A stretch of 64,000 nucleotides of DNA from Candidatus Poribacteria bacterium. GTDB lineage: Bacteria > Poribacteria > WGA-4E > WGA-3G. Under the pieces are notes generated by a model. The model saw nothing but the letters and a program-made list of their open reading frames with translations, was not told the origin of the DNA and did no database searches. The translations under genes and the position numbers were made by a program. The stretch is from contig OY282374.1 in NCBI GenBank assembly GCA_958295815.1, forward strand, positions 4,678,682-4,742,681, read 5' to 3'. Positions 9,704-18,616 of the stretch are shown here, piece by piece. The number at the start of each line of letters is the position of its first letter. Position 1 is the stretch's first letter.

Positions 9704-10313
9704 CTCCCTTTAATTTATCCAGAACCTCCCAAAAACACGTACAAAAATTTTCATGAAGTTCTGACAGACGAAATTGTCGCGATTTTTTAAGCATACAGGG
9801 CAGAACCGAATCTTCACTGCCATTTATGATTAAGGGTCCTTGCCGCAACTATTATGCCATAAAAGCACCTCACAAGCAAGGAAAGCGTAATTTAGAGTTT
9901 CGGAAATATAACACAGATGCTTGCGAGAACGTAGTATCTGTAGGGGTGTAGGTCGGGTGAATAGAATAATAAAAAAATGCTTATTTGGTGAAAAAACCCT
10001 CGGATTTTCAAGATGTTTGAAACCTCGAAAAACCGAGTGAAACCAGCCTACACGTCCCAGATCCTTATATAAAACTCACGTTAATATAACATATGGTCGC
10101 TTTGGAATCCAGTGAAAGTCACATCATAGCAGTATTAGTTATCGGTTATAAATTGTTAGTAAGAAGTAGTCAGTGACAAAATTAGCACCCTCACCAGCGG
10201 CGGAGCGGAAGGAATTTCGGTAAAACCTATTTGACAAAAACCCTTAGATGCCCTACAGTTACTCAAGGAAGGGAACAATAATTTTAATTCACTATAGAGA
10301 CGGAGGTATTTCT
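9704..10313. other. Intergenic region between divergent genes
   Basis: No convincing gene is visible. At 9851-9886 there is the block shared with 5444-5482 that could be the promoter for the minus-strand transporter gene. Near 10076-10090 the sequence AAACTCACGTTAA matches the right end of the small insertion at 28546-28714. Around 10140-10180 there are degenerate traces of the repeat seen at 951-1062. The plus-strand amidohydrolase has a clear ribosome site (GGAGG at 10302-10306) but no strong promoter that I can defend. Confidence 0.5.
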
Positions 10314-11339
10314 ATGCCATTTGGAGGCAATGACTGGCTCGCTTTAACCGAAGAACCGACATTGGAACCAGAGATCCCGATCTGTGACCCACATCACCAC
10401 TTTTGGGATTTCCGAGATGAGCGTATTCCTTATCAACGGTATCTGCTCCATGAATTGATAGCAGATATTGACAGTGGACACAATGTCCGTTCTACTGTGT
10501 TTGTTGAGGCAAGAGCGATGTATCGTGCTGATGGACCGGAGGCGCTGCGTCCTGTTGGTGAAGTTGAATTCGTGCAAGGGTTGGCGGCTGCGAGTGCAAG
10601 CGGTTTACACGGCACGAGCCGCGCTGCCGCTGCGATTGTCGGGCACGCGAACTTGAATTTGGGTGAACGCGTTGAACCTGTACTGGAAGCCTTGCAAGCA
10701 GCAAGTCCGAATCGGTTTCGTGGGATTCGACATTCCGTTACGTGGGATCCGCATCCAGAGATAGAGAGGGCTTCTAATTACAGAAGAGAGGGACAACTGG
10801 CGCGTGAGGATTTCCGTGCGGGGGCGCGGGTGCTGGCGAACATGGGAATGTCTTTTGAGGCGTGGTTATACTTTCCACAACTCACGGAACTCGCTGATTT
10901 TGCGAAAGCCGTACCCGATTTAACGATTATTTCAAATCATATCGGCGGTTTGCAGAGGGTTGGTCCGTATGGTGGCAGGGATGATGAAGTGCTGGAGGCT
11001 TGGCGGAACGGCATCGCTGCAGTAGCGGCTTGTCCTAATGTTCACATGAAACTGGGCGGTATTGGGATGCCGCGCACTGGCTTTGATTGGCACGAACGGG
11101 AAAAACCGATAGGTTCTGAAGAATTAGCGGAATCTATGGCACCCTTCATGAATTACTGTATTGAGCAGTTCGGTCCTGAGCGATGCATGTTTGAAAGCAA
11201 CTTCCCGGTCGATAAGGTTTCATTCTCCTACAACGTGATGTACAATGCGTTCAAACGATTGTCATCAGGCTACTCAGCTGATGAACGCGCTGCGTTATTC
11301 CACGATACTGCTGCGCTCGTGTACCGGATAGATGTATGA
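10314..11339 (+). CDS. Metal-dependent amidohydrolase (amidohydrolase-2 family)
   Basis: A 341-residue cytoplasmic TIM-barrel protein of the amidohydrolase-2 family (PF04909 type). The diagnostic metal-binding start, CDPHHHFWD, sits at about residues 23-31; later motifs are the FRGIRHSVTWDP strand, the TIISNHIGG strand (metal His) and the terminal FESNFPVDK with the catalytic-type Asp. Such enzymes hydrolyse or decarboxylate lactones and aromatic or sugar-derived acids (2-pyrone-4,6-dicarboxylate or lactonase-like). I chose the ATG at 10314 because GGAGG lies seven bases upstream; an upstream in-frame start at 10248 has no ribosome site. The small lipoprotein gene follows after 33 bases. Confidence 0.85.
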   Translation: MPFGGNDWLALTEEPTLEPEIPICDPHHHFWDFRDERIPYQRYLLHELIADIDSGHNVRSTVFVEARAMYRADGPEALRPVGEVEFVQGLAAASASGLHGTSRAAAAIVGHANLNLGERVEPVLEALQAASPNRFRGIRHSVTWDPHPEIERASNYRREGQLAREDFRAGARVLANMGMSFEAWLYFPQLTELADFAKAVPDLTIISNHIGGLQRVGPYGGRDDEVLEAWRNGIAAVAACPNVHMKLGGIGMPRTGFDWHEREKPIGSEELAESMAPFMNYCIEQFGPERCMFESNFPVDKVSFSYNVMYNAFKRLSSGYSADERAALFHDTAALVYRIDV

Positions 11340-11372
11340 GATAAGAAGGAAAACTACCTCTAAGGAGGAATT

Positions 11373-11897
11373 ATGAAATACTTTGGTGGATTTGGTGTTA
11401 TCGCAATTTTGCTTATCTCGATGTTGTTCGGTTGCAGTGATGATAAATTTAGTGTCATCCTTGACGACTTAGATAGACCCACTTACGAAGTTGCTGGCGA
11501 AATCGCCGAGTGTTATGAGTATTTACAAAGTGACCTCATAGGCTACTATCTCGCCTTTGATAGACTCTGTGTGGATATGCTGGTAACTGGGAAAACACTT
11601 GAGGAGCTGGCAGTTGAAACAACAGTTGCTGCGATGTTAGCGGATACCGCCACATATAACGGTGAATATGTTGAGCTTGAGGCGTTTGTGTTATCAAAAA
11701 ACGATGCGGGTATAGTGATCGCAGATGTAAATAATGACCTGACCAATGACGTGCTTCTCGTCATTGAAATTGACACAGAATATATTGATAGCCTCACGCA
11801 GGGCAGTCAGTATACGTTCATGCTTCAAGTTTGGTTCACTGAATCCGGCAATGCGGGTCTACTCCTTGATGAACCTTCTGAGGTAGAGAACGAGTGA
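11373..11897 (+). CDS. Small lipoprotein of unknown function
   Basis: A 174-residue protein with a typical lipoprotein signal: MKYFGGFG, a hydrophobic core, then lipobox SMLFGC at about residues 16-21. The mature part is acidic. A segment at about residues 88-155 (NGEYVELEAFVLSKND..IVIADVN..YTFMLQVWF) resembles small OB-fold-like domains, but I cannot assign a family. AAGGAGG precedes the start. The spacing of 33 bases from the amidohydrolase suggests cotranscription without implying a shared reaction. Confidence 0.8.
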   Translation: MKYFGGFGVIAILLISMLFGCSDDKFSVILDDLDRPTYEVAGEIAECYEYLQSDLIGYYLAFDRLCVDMLVTGKTLEELAVETTVAAMLADTATYNGEYVELEAFVLSKNDAGIVIADVNNDLTNDVLLVIEIDTEYIDSLTQGSQYTFMLQVWFTESGNAGLLLDEPSEVENE

Positions 11898-11993
11898 TTT
11901 ACTTCTTGCGACGCGATTCCATCTCCATGCAGTATGCCTCAAACAAATTTGAGTCAGTTTAGGGAACGGCACAGCGGAGTGTGCCTACTACTT

Positions 11994-14417
11994 TCATTTT
12001 TGAATTAGCTTGAACTTATGCGCCGCCTCTTCTACTCCAACGAATCGGCTATAAATCGCCACTCGGCTGAGCTTGCCTTCCCAATTCCGACCACCACTCG
12101 CTTCATCACCGAAAAGCAACGGATAGCGTTCCCAATTGCTGAAATCCCCTTGTGTTCCGTTGCTGACATGGACGAGTTCACCGTTTATGTAGCAATAGAC
12201 ATTCCCCGGAAAATAACTAACAATGACATGTATCGGTTTCCCCGCCTCAATCTTACCGAAATCAAATTCTCCACCTAAAGCATTCGTCCCTGTCCGGGGT
12301 GTACGTATTCTCATAGCAAAACGGGATCCATCTTGTCCAAAAGTGAAATTGCGATGGGTAGAGTCGTTTGAGAACGAGATAATCCGCGCCGGACCGCTCT
12401 GAGCCAAGTTATCCGTCGTAACGAGACACTCAAGCGTCAATTGGTTGCTCACCTGACATGCTGCGAAAAGCGTTTCACTCACATCCTTGGTGAGGAATGC
12501 ACCACCAGTCAGGTCCATCTGTCCATCTTCACTGATTTTTGCCTCTCCGCGAGGTTCAACCTCTCCACTGCCCTCAAGTGTGCCGTGCCAGAGAAAAACG
12601 AGTCCGTCGCGAGAACCGGGAAATTCCGTGTGTGTCCCGATGTCAGCCGGTGCTTTTGGCGATACATGGACTGCGAGTGATGTCGTTGCGGTCTCACCGT
12701 CCTCGTCCATCACCGTGAGCGTCGCAACGTATTGACCAAGGCTTTCGTAAACATGCATCGGATTCGATTCAGTGGACGTTGCGCCATCTCCGAAAGTCCA
12801 GTGGTGTGCCAGATCCCCTGCTGCAGAGAAATTCACTGTGAGCGGGGCATTGCCTTGTAGCACATCGGCGGATGCTTTTGCCTCTGGACGGAGTTTCTCG
12901 CCTGGTGCATACGGCGTAAAGCGATAGGCAGAACCACCATGTGGTGCAGCGAACGTATATTCTCCGGGTTGTGCCGTGCCGATTGGGACGATTTTCATGT
13001 TCCAAGTATCTACACGATCAACTTTATACGGCTGTTCCCCTTGCAAATCCAGTATTATCGTCTGCGGTTGGGTTGTATAAGTAAGGTAGTATTCCCCATG
13101 TTTCGCAAGGACATATCGTCCCGATTCATCGCCGATCGGTTCAAGCGTATCAAACGCAGGTGCGTCTGCCATAAAGTCTTTGAGGAACGCAATCCGCGGT
13201 GGACTCTCACCGCGCAGTACGCCACCTTTTGCCCACCAGAGCAGGTCCTCAGGATGTTTGTATGTCTCCCCGTGTCCGACATAGCATCCAGAGACTGTCC
13301 CTGCCCAGAAGTGCTGAACCATCTCTTCTGCGGTGATATTGCCCCACCCTTGCGGAATATCACCTTCATAGCGGCACTCGTCATAGATAACAGGCTTTCC
13401 GTATTGCGTGCGATAGCGGATACCTTGTGCCATATTAGAGGTTTGGATGCTGGTATGTGTTACCCAAGACTTGTTATGATCGTACCAGCGTCGCCCGTTG
13501 TGAATGCCTCGTAACCGCTGATACGGATCTTCGGCTTGGATAATTTGGAAGAACCGATCCCAGTCAGATTCTTCTTTCGCGGGCATAAAGTCGTATTCAT
13601 TCGCCAGAGACCACCAAACGTTTCGGAACGCCGATAACCGAGCGACAGCGTAGCGGATGTACCGGTCATCGCTTTCGGCATCCATGTACTCGAAATCCCA
13701 CCGGTCATAGGTATGAAATAGGATAATATCCGCCTCAATACCGAGGCTCAACAGGTCTTGAACGCGCTGCTCGAAATGGTGCCAGAATTCTGGATTGAAT
13801 CTTGTGAAATCCCAATCCTTTAGCGGTTTCCCTTCAAACGGATAATAGACAGGCTCATTTTTGTTGTAAGAGTAGTCTTTTGGAAAAATACACATCCGCA
13901 TCTTGTTGAACGGTGCGTCAGCGAGGGTTTCAAGCGTCTGTTCCTCCATCGCATCGCCTTGATGTGCCCACGCATAACAGGTTGTTCCAAACTGGTGATA
14001 CGGTGTGCCATCGGCGTATTGTAAGTAGAAATCCTTATAGATTTGCACAGGTCCGTGGTTTCCGTCAGAAGGTTCAACACACGTAAACCGCCCTGTCTGA
14101 CCGTCGAGTTCGGCGCGGTTACTTTTCGTGGTATACGTCCATTCGCCGACTTCATCGGGCATGAATCGGATTTTGTAAACGCCGTTGCCATCATAGAATC
14201 CGTTCGGTTTGAAAGTTCGGTCGTTCTGCTTAAATTCCGCTGTTAACTGGACCTCAGTAAACGGATTTCCTGTGTTCGGTCCATTCAAAGTTATCTCATA
14301 TATTCCCCAACGTTCAATCATAATTACCTCTGAGTTTTTTTGTGCATTCACGGTAGGTGCCATACTTAGGAGAAAAGCAGCCGTGAAAATTGCTATCGGT
14401 AAGATGTATCTTGTCAT
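11994..14417 (-). CDS. Secreted glycoside hydrolase: DUF5060-DUF4038-PKD-LamG
   Basis: An 807-residue secreted protein. Residues 1-25 are a signal peptide ending in VNAQ. Residues about 33-105 match the DUF5060 sandwich (ERWGIYEITLNGP, then FYDGNGVYKIRFMPDEVGEW). Residues about 120-420 are the DUF4038-type TIM barrel (FGTTCYAWAHQGD, RMCIFPKDYSYN, NVWWSLANEYDF with a likely catalytic Glu, and VIYDECRYEGD with a second). A small C-terminal sandwich follows, then a PKD domain (HHWTFGDGATS) at about 515-595 and a LamG/concanavalin-like domain at about 615-800. By analogy with apiosidase-like families it should cleave a plant or algal-type polysaccharide; the linkage is unknown. It lies downstream of the agarase-like gene, separated by a small mobile element. 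Confidence 0.85.
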   Translation of the reverse strand: MTRYILPIAIFTAAFLLSMAPTVNAQKNSEVIMIERWGIYEITLNGPNTGNPFTEVQLTAEFKQNDRTFKPNGFYDGNGVYKIRFMPDEVGEWTYTTKSNRAELDGQTGRFTCVEPSDGNHGPVQIYKDFYLQYADGTPYHQFGTTCYAWAHQGDAMEEQTLETLADAPFNKMRMCIFPKDYSYNKNEPVYYPFEGKPLKDWDFTRFNPEFWHHFEQRVQDLLSLGIEADIILFHTYDRWDFEYMDAESDDRYIRYAVARLSAFRNVWWSLANEYDFMPAKEESDWDRFFQIIQAEDPYQRLRGIHNGRRWYDHNKSWVTHTSIQTSNMAQGIRYRTQYGKPVIYDECRYEGDIPQGWGNITAEEMVQHFWAGTVSGCYVGHGETYKHPEDLLWWAKGGVLRGESPPRIAFLKDFMADAPAFDTLEPIGDESGRYVLAKHGEYYLTYTTQPQTIILDLQGEQPYKVDRVDTWNMKIVPIGTAQPGEYTFAAPHGGSAYRFTPYAPGEKLRPEAKASADVLQGNAPLTVNFSAAGDLAHHWTFGDGATSTESNPMHVYESLGQYVATLTVMDEDGETATTSLAVHVSPKAPADIGTHTEFPGSRDGLVFLWHGTLEGSGEVEPRGEAKISEDGQMDLTGGAFLTKDVSETLFAACQVSNQLTLECLVTTDNLAQSGPARIISFSNDSTHRNFTFGQDGSRFAMRIRTPRTGTNALGGEFDFGKIEAGKPIHVIVSYFPGNVYCYINGELVHVSNGTQGDFSNWERYPLLFGDEASGGRNWEGKLSRVAIYSRFVGVEEAAHKFKLIQK

Positions 14418-14432
14418 TGTAATCTTTCATTA

Positions 14433-14453
14433 GACAAGGTTGCAAACCTCGTC
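14433..14453. repeat. GACAAGGTT...AACCTCGTC hairpin (degenerate family member)
   Basis: Two arms related to GGCGAGGTT and AACCTCGCC separated by three bases. It belongs to the dispersed hairpin family also found at 23641, 38149, 50892, 55737 and 60133. Confidence 0.45.
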
Positions 14454-14472
14454 AGCAAATTTGTATATTTAT

Positions 14473-14594
14473 TAGGACTTACGCAAACTGAACGGACAAG
14501 AGATGTTTTTTGCTGAAAAAGTCGTTATTTCGGTATTTTAACCCCCTAAATCCCCCTTATCAGGGGGACTTTAAGAAGGAGTGCGTAAGTCCTA
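14473..14594. mobile_element. MITE-like element with 13-bp perfect terminal inverted repeats
   Basis: A 122-bp element whose ends are TAGGACTTACGCA (14473-14485) and TGCGTAAGTCCTA (14582-14594), exact inverted repeats. It is flanked on both sides by TTTAT (14468-14472 and 14595-14599), a candidate 5-bp target duplication. Inside is a hairpin TCCCCC-TTATCA-GGGGGA. It has no coding capacity. It lies between the stop of the agarase-like gene and the start of the DUF4038 gene. A second copy is at 18102-18236 and a core-only copy near 28641-28675. Confidence 0.75.
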
Positions 14595-14605
14595 TTTATT
14601 ATGTG

Positions 14606-15679
14606 TTATCGGTTTTGTCTCCGTTGCATTTCGGTGTTGACGGCGCGAATACCAGTCACCGTCTCGTTAATTGGATTATTTGCCCGGTCGCGAAAACCGT
14701 ACTTACGTGCGTTGTTCCTAATGTAGGCTCCACATAGATGGTATCCGACGCATTGTGGAATCTCCCAGAGTGCGTCCATCACTTGTTGATAGTGGTCTAT
14801 ATCGTGCAAACGGTCTGCTGTCGGTGGCCAACTTGTGTCGCCGTGGGCGCGTATATGTCCAGCCGCGTCGGCAAGCAGAACCGGGCGATCTGCGAAGCCT
14901 GCCCAGCGCTGCATCTTCGTGGCGATATTCCCCACCGTCCCAAAACACTGAAAACTAAGCACATCAATGTAGGGCAGTGCTGCCTGGACAACTTCCTCGG
15001 GTAGCACTGCGTTTGCCTCCCATCGGTCACCCAGTATTAGGTGATTCGGGTCGTAGCGACGGATAGCGTCATGGGTGACCCTGTAGTAGCGTTCGGCAAT
15101 GGCGGAAAGTTCGCGTCGTCCCGACTCCGATTCGAGTAGCTCTGGATCAACCAGCGACCCTCGCCACTTCGTGTCAGGCGAAGTGTGCACCCACTGCGGA
15201 CAATCGCAGTAGAAGTAGCCGATAAGCTTGGGATCGTCTCGCAAGCGCACACACTCATCGCGGGCAACATAGTCGCACCATTCCTCGAAGTCGGAACTCA
15301 TCAGATCGGGCATGCGAACCTCAACCTGCCACTGATGTGCCTCGGTGAAAGGTAGCAGGTGGCAGTAAGGCATGTCCGCCCATTGGTATTCCTCATAGGT
15401 GAAGGGTCGCGAATGACGGTGGTAGCCTTGGGTGATAATTACGACTTCTTGGGTCCAGCCAATCGTGTTAAAGCCCCAATCACGCAGATCATCTGCGACT
15501 GCGCGTAGCCACTGTTCATGGCTGTTGCCGAACTCACGGTCCCACACGCCGTCCGACGTTACATACCGCAACGCAGCCGAGTCGATATGGTTCATGCCGA
15601 TGGACCAGAACCGCGTCCCGTCGGGTGTGATGAACCACCAACGACCGTCTCGCTTCTCAATTGTGTAAAAGTCTGTCAT
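14606..15679 (-). CDS. Agarase-like glycoside hydrolase (TIM barrel)
   Basis: A 357-residue protein without signal peptide. It begins with KRDGRWWFITPDGTRFWSIG, a motif (W..TPdG..F...G.N) common to agarase-like and other clan-A glycosidases. Barrel strands follow: DDLRDWGFNTIGW, KLIGYFYCDCPQW, NHLILGDRWEAN and IDVLSFQCFG. The usual catalytic pair cannot be fixed; the Cys-rich YFYCDCPQW replaces the more typical ..DNEP.. or NE segment, so the enzyme may be divergent or inactive as a classical retaining glycosidase. An AAAGGA box lies upstream of the ATG. Probable role: cytoplasmic or leaderless processing of galactose-type oligosaccharides, which is inference. Confidence 0.7.
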   Translation of the reverse strand: MTDFYTIEKRDGRWWFITPDGTRFWSIGMNHIDSAALRYVTSDGVWDREFGNSHEQWLRAVADDLRDWGFNTIGWTQEVVIITQGYHRHSRPFTYEEYQWADMPYCHLLPFTEAHQWQVEVRMPDLMSSDFEEWCDYVARDECVRLRDDPKLIGYFYCDCPQWVHTSPDTKWRGSLVDPELLESESGRRELSAIAERYYRVTHDAIRRYDPNHLILGDRWEANAVLPEEVVQAALPYIDVLSFQCFGTVGNIATKMQRWAGFADRPVLLADAAGHIRAHGDTSWPPTADRLHDIDHYQQVMDALWEIPQCVGYHLCGAYIRNNARKYGFRDRANNPINETVTGIRAVNTEMQRRQNR

Positions 15680-15740
15680 TGTGGCTGGTGTCCTTTCGTA
15701 TTCTTGTTCACTTAAACGCTTGATGTGAGATTTGTTAAAG

Positions 15741-16736
15741 TCATCTTCTCGACGGTTTAATCATCAAATTCTCAATAATTTCGGTAAACTCACTATCGGA
15801 CAACCGCGGATCCAAATACGATCGAAAACCCGACTTCATCTCCCATTCATACCCATTCGACAATCTGCCTTTGCCTTCTGTAACCTCAGTGAAATAATCA
15901 CCAACACCACGCACACCGTATAAGACGGCAAGCTGGTCCCAACTGGAGCGTCCTCTGTACTGCCCGTTGAACCGCCGATAATACGCTTCGCGTACAGGAT
16001 TTTCAGCAGGTGTCTTTGCGAGTTTCGTTCCAGTCTGGACAGACTCTCCATAATGACTGATAACAAGTGGCGTGGGCCAATTGTGGATAACATATTCCGA
16101 CTTATCAATCAGATCGTGGCGAACTGTGTTGTAAGGATCATCAACAACCAATGCCATGACCACGAGCTTGCTGACTTTTTGGGCAACGAGGTTAGGATCG
16201 GCTTTCAAAAGATCGTAAAGGTTGTTGAGGAACCCGACGCTGATAATCGTCACTGAGCTATCAGCTTGTTCACTAAGTACCCGTAGATAAAGCTCCAAGG
16301 AACTGGGGGTTGGAGTAGCTGGGAGATTATGTGGAAAATTAGCGATGTAATCCAGATAGCTGGATTCATCAGGGTCAGCGAGATCCCCTTTATAAATCCC
16401 AATCGGAATGCTTCCTCGGTCATACCATGTATTTATCGCACAAATAGCACCAGCACCGCTCGGATGTACTTCATTGAAACTAATAGCGAGGATTTCAGCC
16501 TCTCCGCTATCTGCCAAAGCGTGTAGCACAGCCAACGCACCGACATCATCTACATCGGTAGACATATCTGTCTCAAATATTACTTTTATGGGAAGCATTT
16601 TCTGGGTATCCTCTGCTACGGATTTGGATGGTGTCATCATATTAAAAAGCATCAATATCGCCACAAGACACGAAACTTTCAAGTTCCGCTTAGAATAAGA
16701 AAAGAAAGATTGAATATCGCATTTACGACTTCGCAC
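15741..16736 (-). CDS. Secreted inosine/uridine-preferring nucleoside hydrolase-like protein
   Basis: About 331 residues. A hydrophobic segment VSCLVAILMLFNMM, then SKSVAED, forms a signal peptide. The nucleoside hydrolase calcium site is clear: ETDMSTDVDDVGAL (D-x-x-x-D-x-D-D type) at about residues 55-68. Later there is ISFNEVHPSGAG and the SVTIISVGFLNNL segment of the family. Substrates would be nucleosides or related N-ribosides, though many secreted homologues are of unknown specificity. I prefer the GTG at 16736, two bases after the stop of the upstream epimerase gene and preceded by GGGGGA, implying translational coupling; a TTG at 16751 would overlap the upstream gene. Confidence 0.8.
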   Translation of the reverse strand: MRSRKCDIQSFFSYSKRNLKVSCLVAILMLFNMMTPSKSVAEDTQKMLPIKVIFETDMSTDVDDVGALAVLHALADSGEAEILAISFNEVHPSGAGAICAINTWYDRGSIPIGIYKGDLADPDESSYLDYIANFPHNLPATPTPSSLELYLRVLSEQADSSVTIISVGFLNNLYDLLKADPNLVAQKVSKLVVMALVVDDPYNTVRHDLIDKSEYVIHNWPTPLVISHYGESVQTGTKLAKTPAENPVREAYYRRFNGQYRGRSSWDQLAVLYGVRGVGDYFTEVTEGKGRLSNGYEWEMKSGFRSYLDPRLSDSEFTEIIENLMIKPSRR

Positions 16737-16738
16737 TA

Positions 16739-17761
16739 TCAGTCCCCCCAAAAAAACGCCTCTTTAGTACTGAGATTCTTCCATCTCTCAATAATTTCTT
16801 CATAAACCGGCGGTTCATCTTTGCTGTGAATGCCCTCCCAGACATCAAGCCAAGCGACAATCCGACGCACTCCGTCAACGAATGGAATGGTATAGCGGAA
16901 ATTCAGATCCGTTTTCGCCGCTGTATTATCGAAGATGTTATTATATTGGAAGTTCTCTCGGCACCACTCTGCTGCCTTTGGAGCGATCTCAAACAGTAAA
17001 TCGGTTGGAATGTGGATTAGTTCGGGGTCTGGTGCATTCATCGCCTGTGCGACGGTCTGATGGTACTGATTCCATGTCATCGGTTCCTCGCTCGCCGTGT
17101 GGTAAGCCTTCCCGAACGCCTGTTCATTGCCGACGGCTTCAGCGAATGCGTGTCCTACATCATCACGATGGCACGCTGCCCAGAGGGAAGAACCGTCACC
17201 GTGTGTAATAATCGGTTTTCCCAAACGGATACGGTTGAAGTAGTAGGCACCGCCAAGTCCAAACGAATGAATCAGCCCTCGTTTGTCACCGTAAGTGTGA
17301 GCAGGACGGATAATCGTGACAGGAAAATCACCACGCTCGTGTGCTTCTTCTAAGAGACGTTCACACTTCGCTTTATTGTGGGCATAGGGGAAAGACGGCA
17401 TCGGCTGTCGTTCTGCGTTCTCGCGAATAGGATAGCGGTGCGCCGGTTTGGTATAGACATCAACCGTGCTACAAAAGATGAACTGACCGATACGTCCTCG
17501 CAATGCGCGTATCGCACTCTCAACATCCGCGGGGACGAAACCGATCATATCAATAACTGTGTCGAAATTCTCTGCTCCTGCCATCTCTGCCTCAAAAGCA
17601 GCGTAATCCTTCCGGTTACCAATAATGGTATTATGCCCTGCTGGAATATCAGCCTCCGTCTGTCCACGATTGTAGAGTGTCACATCCTCGCCACGCTCGA
17701 CAAGACAGCGCGTAATCGCCGTACTAATCAACCCAGTGCCACCAATAATTAAAACCCGCAT
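16739..17761 (-). CDS. NAD-dependent epimerase/dehydratase (extended SDR)
   Basis: A 340-residue Rossmann protein. The N-terminus MRVLIIGGTGLISTAI carries the G-x-x-G-x-x-[GS] nucleotide site. The catalytic S/Y/K set is seen as FCSTVDVYTKP and YAHNKAKCE (Y-x-x-x-K). The C-terminal half (MTWNQYHQTVAQAMNAP) is the substrate domain. Homologues act on NDP-sugars or other sugar substrates, and many are of unknown specificity. A near-consensus promoter lies 47-75 bases upstream. It heads a two-gene unit with the nucleoside-hydrolase-like gene. Confidence 0.85.
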   Translation of the reverse strand: MRVLIIGGTGLISTAITRCLVERGEDVTLYNRGQTEADIPAGHNTIIGNRKDYAAFEAEMAGAENFDTVIDMIGFVPADVESAIRALRGRIGQFIFCSTVDVYTKPAHRYPIRENAERQPMPSFPYAHNKAKCERLLEEAHERGDFPVTIIRPAHTYGDKRGLIHSFGLGGAYYFNRIRLGKPIITHGDGSSLWAACHRDDVGHAFAEAVGNEQAFGKAYHTASEEPMTWNQYHQTVAQAMNAPDPELIHIPTDLLFEIAPKAAEWCRENFQYNNIFDNTAAKTDLNFRYTIPFVDGVRRIVAWLDVWEGIHSKDEPPVYEEIIERWKNLSTKEAFFWGD

Positions 17762-17807
17762 GAATGTCTCCGATTCCTATCAAAGATGTAGATTTCTTCA
17801 ACTGCTA

Positions 17808-17836
17808 AGTATAGTAAAAAAATCGAGGGATGTCAA
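17808..17836 (-). promoter_or_regulatory. Near-consensus housekeeping-type promoter for the epimerase gene
   Basis: On the minus strand TTGACA (17836-17831) is followed by a 17-base spacer and TATACT (17813-17808). Transcription would start near 17800, about 40 bases before the ATG at 17761. Confidence 0.7.
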
Positions 17837-18101
17837 GAGATTCTGTTGGACTATAGGGCTATTCAGTTTTTGATTAACTGCACAAAATAGGACATTCTTT
17901 ATACCCACTTGCACGAAATAGGGCAGAACCGACAATTCCCACCGACTTTTCTTTTAACGTCCAATACAGGTCTTGAACAAAACTGTTCATAAGTTGAACA
18001 GTGAAAACCAATTCGTTGCACAATATCGGCGAAAAAATCCTTTTTCAAGGCGGTTTGCCCTTAAATCGACTTTGGCATGAAAATTGCTTATATATCAACC
18101 G
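17837..18101. other. Intergenic stretch between divergent genes, no gene seen
   Basis: No coding capacity and no strong signal is seen here beyond the promoter just before it and the MITE copy just after it. The sequence is AT-rich and not repeated elsewhere in the window. Confidence 0.4.
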
Positions 18102-18236
18102 TAGGACTTACGCAAATTTAGTATATGAACCAAGAATTCACTATTTTTAACCCCCTAAAGAATCAACGGTATGAATGCCGTATGGCATTCCCCGCCCCTT
18201 ATCAGGGGGACTTTAAGAGGAAATGCGTAAGCCCTA
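18102..18236. mobile_element. Second copy of the TAGGACTTACGCA MITE-like element
   Basis: A 135-bp element with ends TAGGACTTACGCA (18102-18114) and TGCGTAAGCCCTA (18224-18236), matching the first copy except for one base at the right end. Inside, the C/G hairpin has acquired an extra palindrome, GAATGCC-GTAT-GGCATTC, which makes it longer than the copy at 14473. No transposase is nearby, so it is non-autonomous. Confidence 0.7.
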
Positions 18237-18259
18237 ATCAATATAATACTGCGAACCAA

Positions 18260-18335
18260 TGGGAGAACTTCCTCCTTGGAAAATATGGAGCGATGCAATA
18301 GGTTCTCCCATCTCTCGATTGTTGCATCGCTCCAT
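18260..18335. repeat. Interleaved inverted repeats upstream of the Ycf48-like lipoprotein
   Basis: Two overlapping pairs of arms: TGGGAGAAC (18260-18268) with GTTCTCCCA (18302-18310), and ATGGAGCGATGCAA (18285-18298) with TTGCATCGCTCCAT (18322-18335). The second is a perfect 14-bp stem with a 23-base loop that contains the right arm of the first. The two stems cannot both form as simple hairpins, so this could be a switching or pseudoknot RNA or a protein-binding site. It lies about 280 bases upstream of the 18617 gene. Confidence 0.55.
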
Positions 18336-18616
18336 TTACTAATTCAGAACATATAACGCATAACAACCGGACAGGGTGGTATTGACACGATCCAGTTTTA
18401 CAGGGTTGCGGATAAACCTGATACGAAATTTTGAATCCCACAGTCCAAAAATTGTTTCAGAATTTGCAAAAAATTATTGAGAGGTGTTAAAATGTCACAA
18501 TGTAAAGCGCAAAGCAAAGACAAATTTTGACCGTGTGGGCAAAAAATGGAAGAAGAAACCGGTGGTAATGTGTATTACAAATTCTGGAAACAAGGTCAAA
18601 TAGGGTGAATCACAAA

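Noticed and set aside
12939..13514. 191-codon plus-strand frame opposite the DUF4038 gene
   Set aside because: Shadow of a strongly supported gene with catalytic motifs on the minus strand.
14641..14641. CRISPR array, tRNA or rRNA
   Set aside because: No regularly spaced repeats, cloverleaf or rRNA-like sequence was seen anywhere in the window; the repeats found are dispersed hairpins.
18238..18441. 67-codon minus-strand frame over the interleaved inverted repeats
   Set aside because: The composition looks random, it has no ribosome site, and the region is better explained by hairpins.
18492..18530. 12-codon leader frame (MSQCKAQSKDKF) before the propeller lipoprotein
   Set aside because: Too short and without supporting conservation; the GAGAGGTG upstream may be chance.
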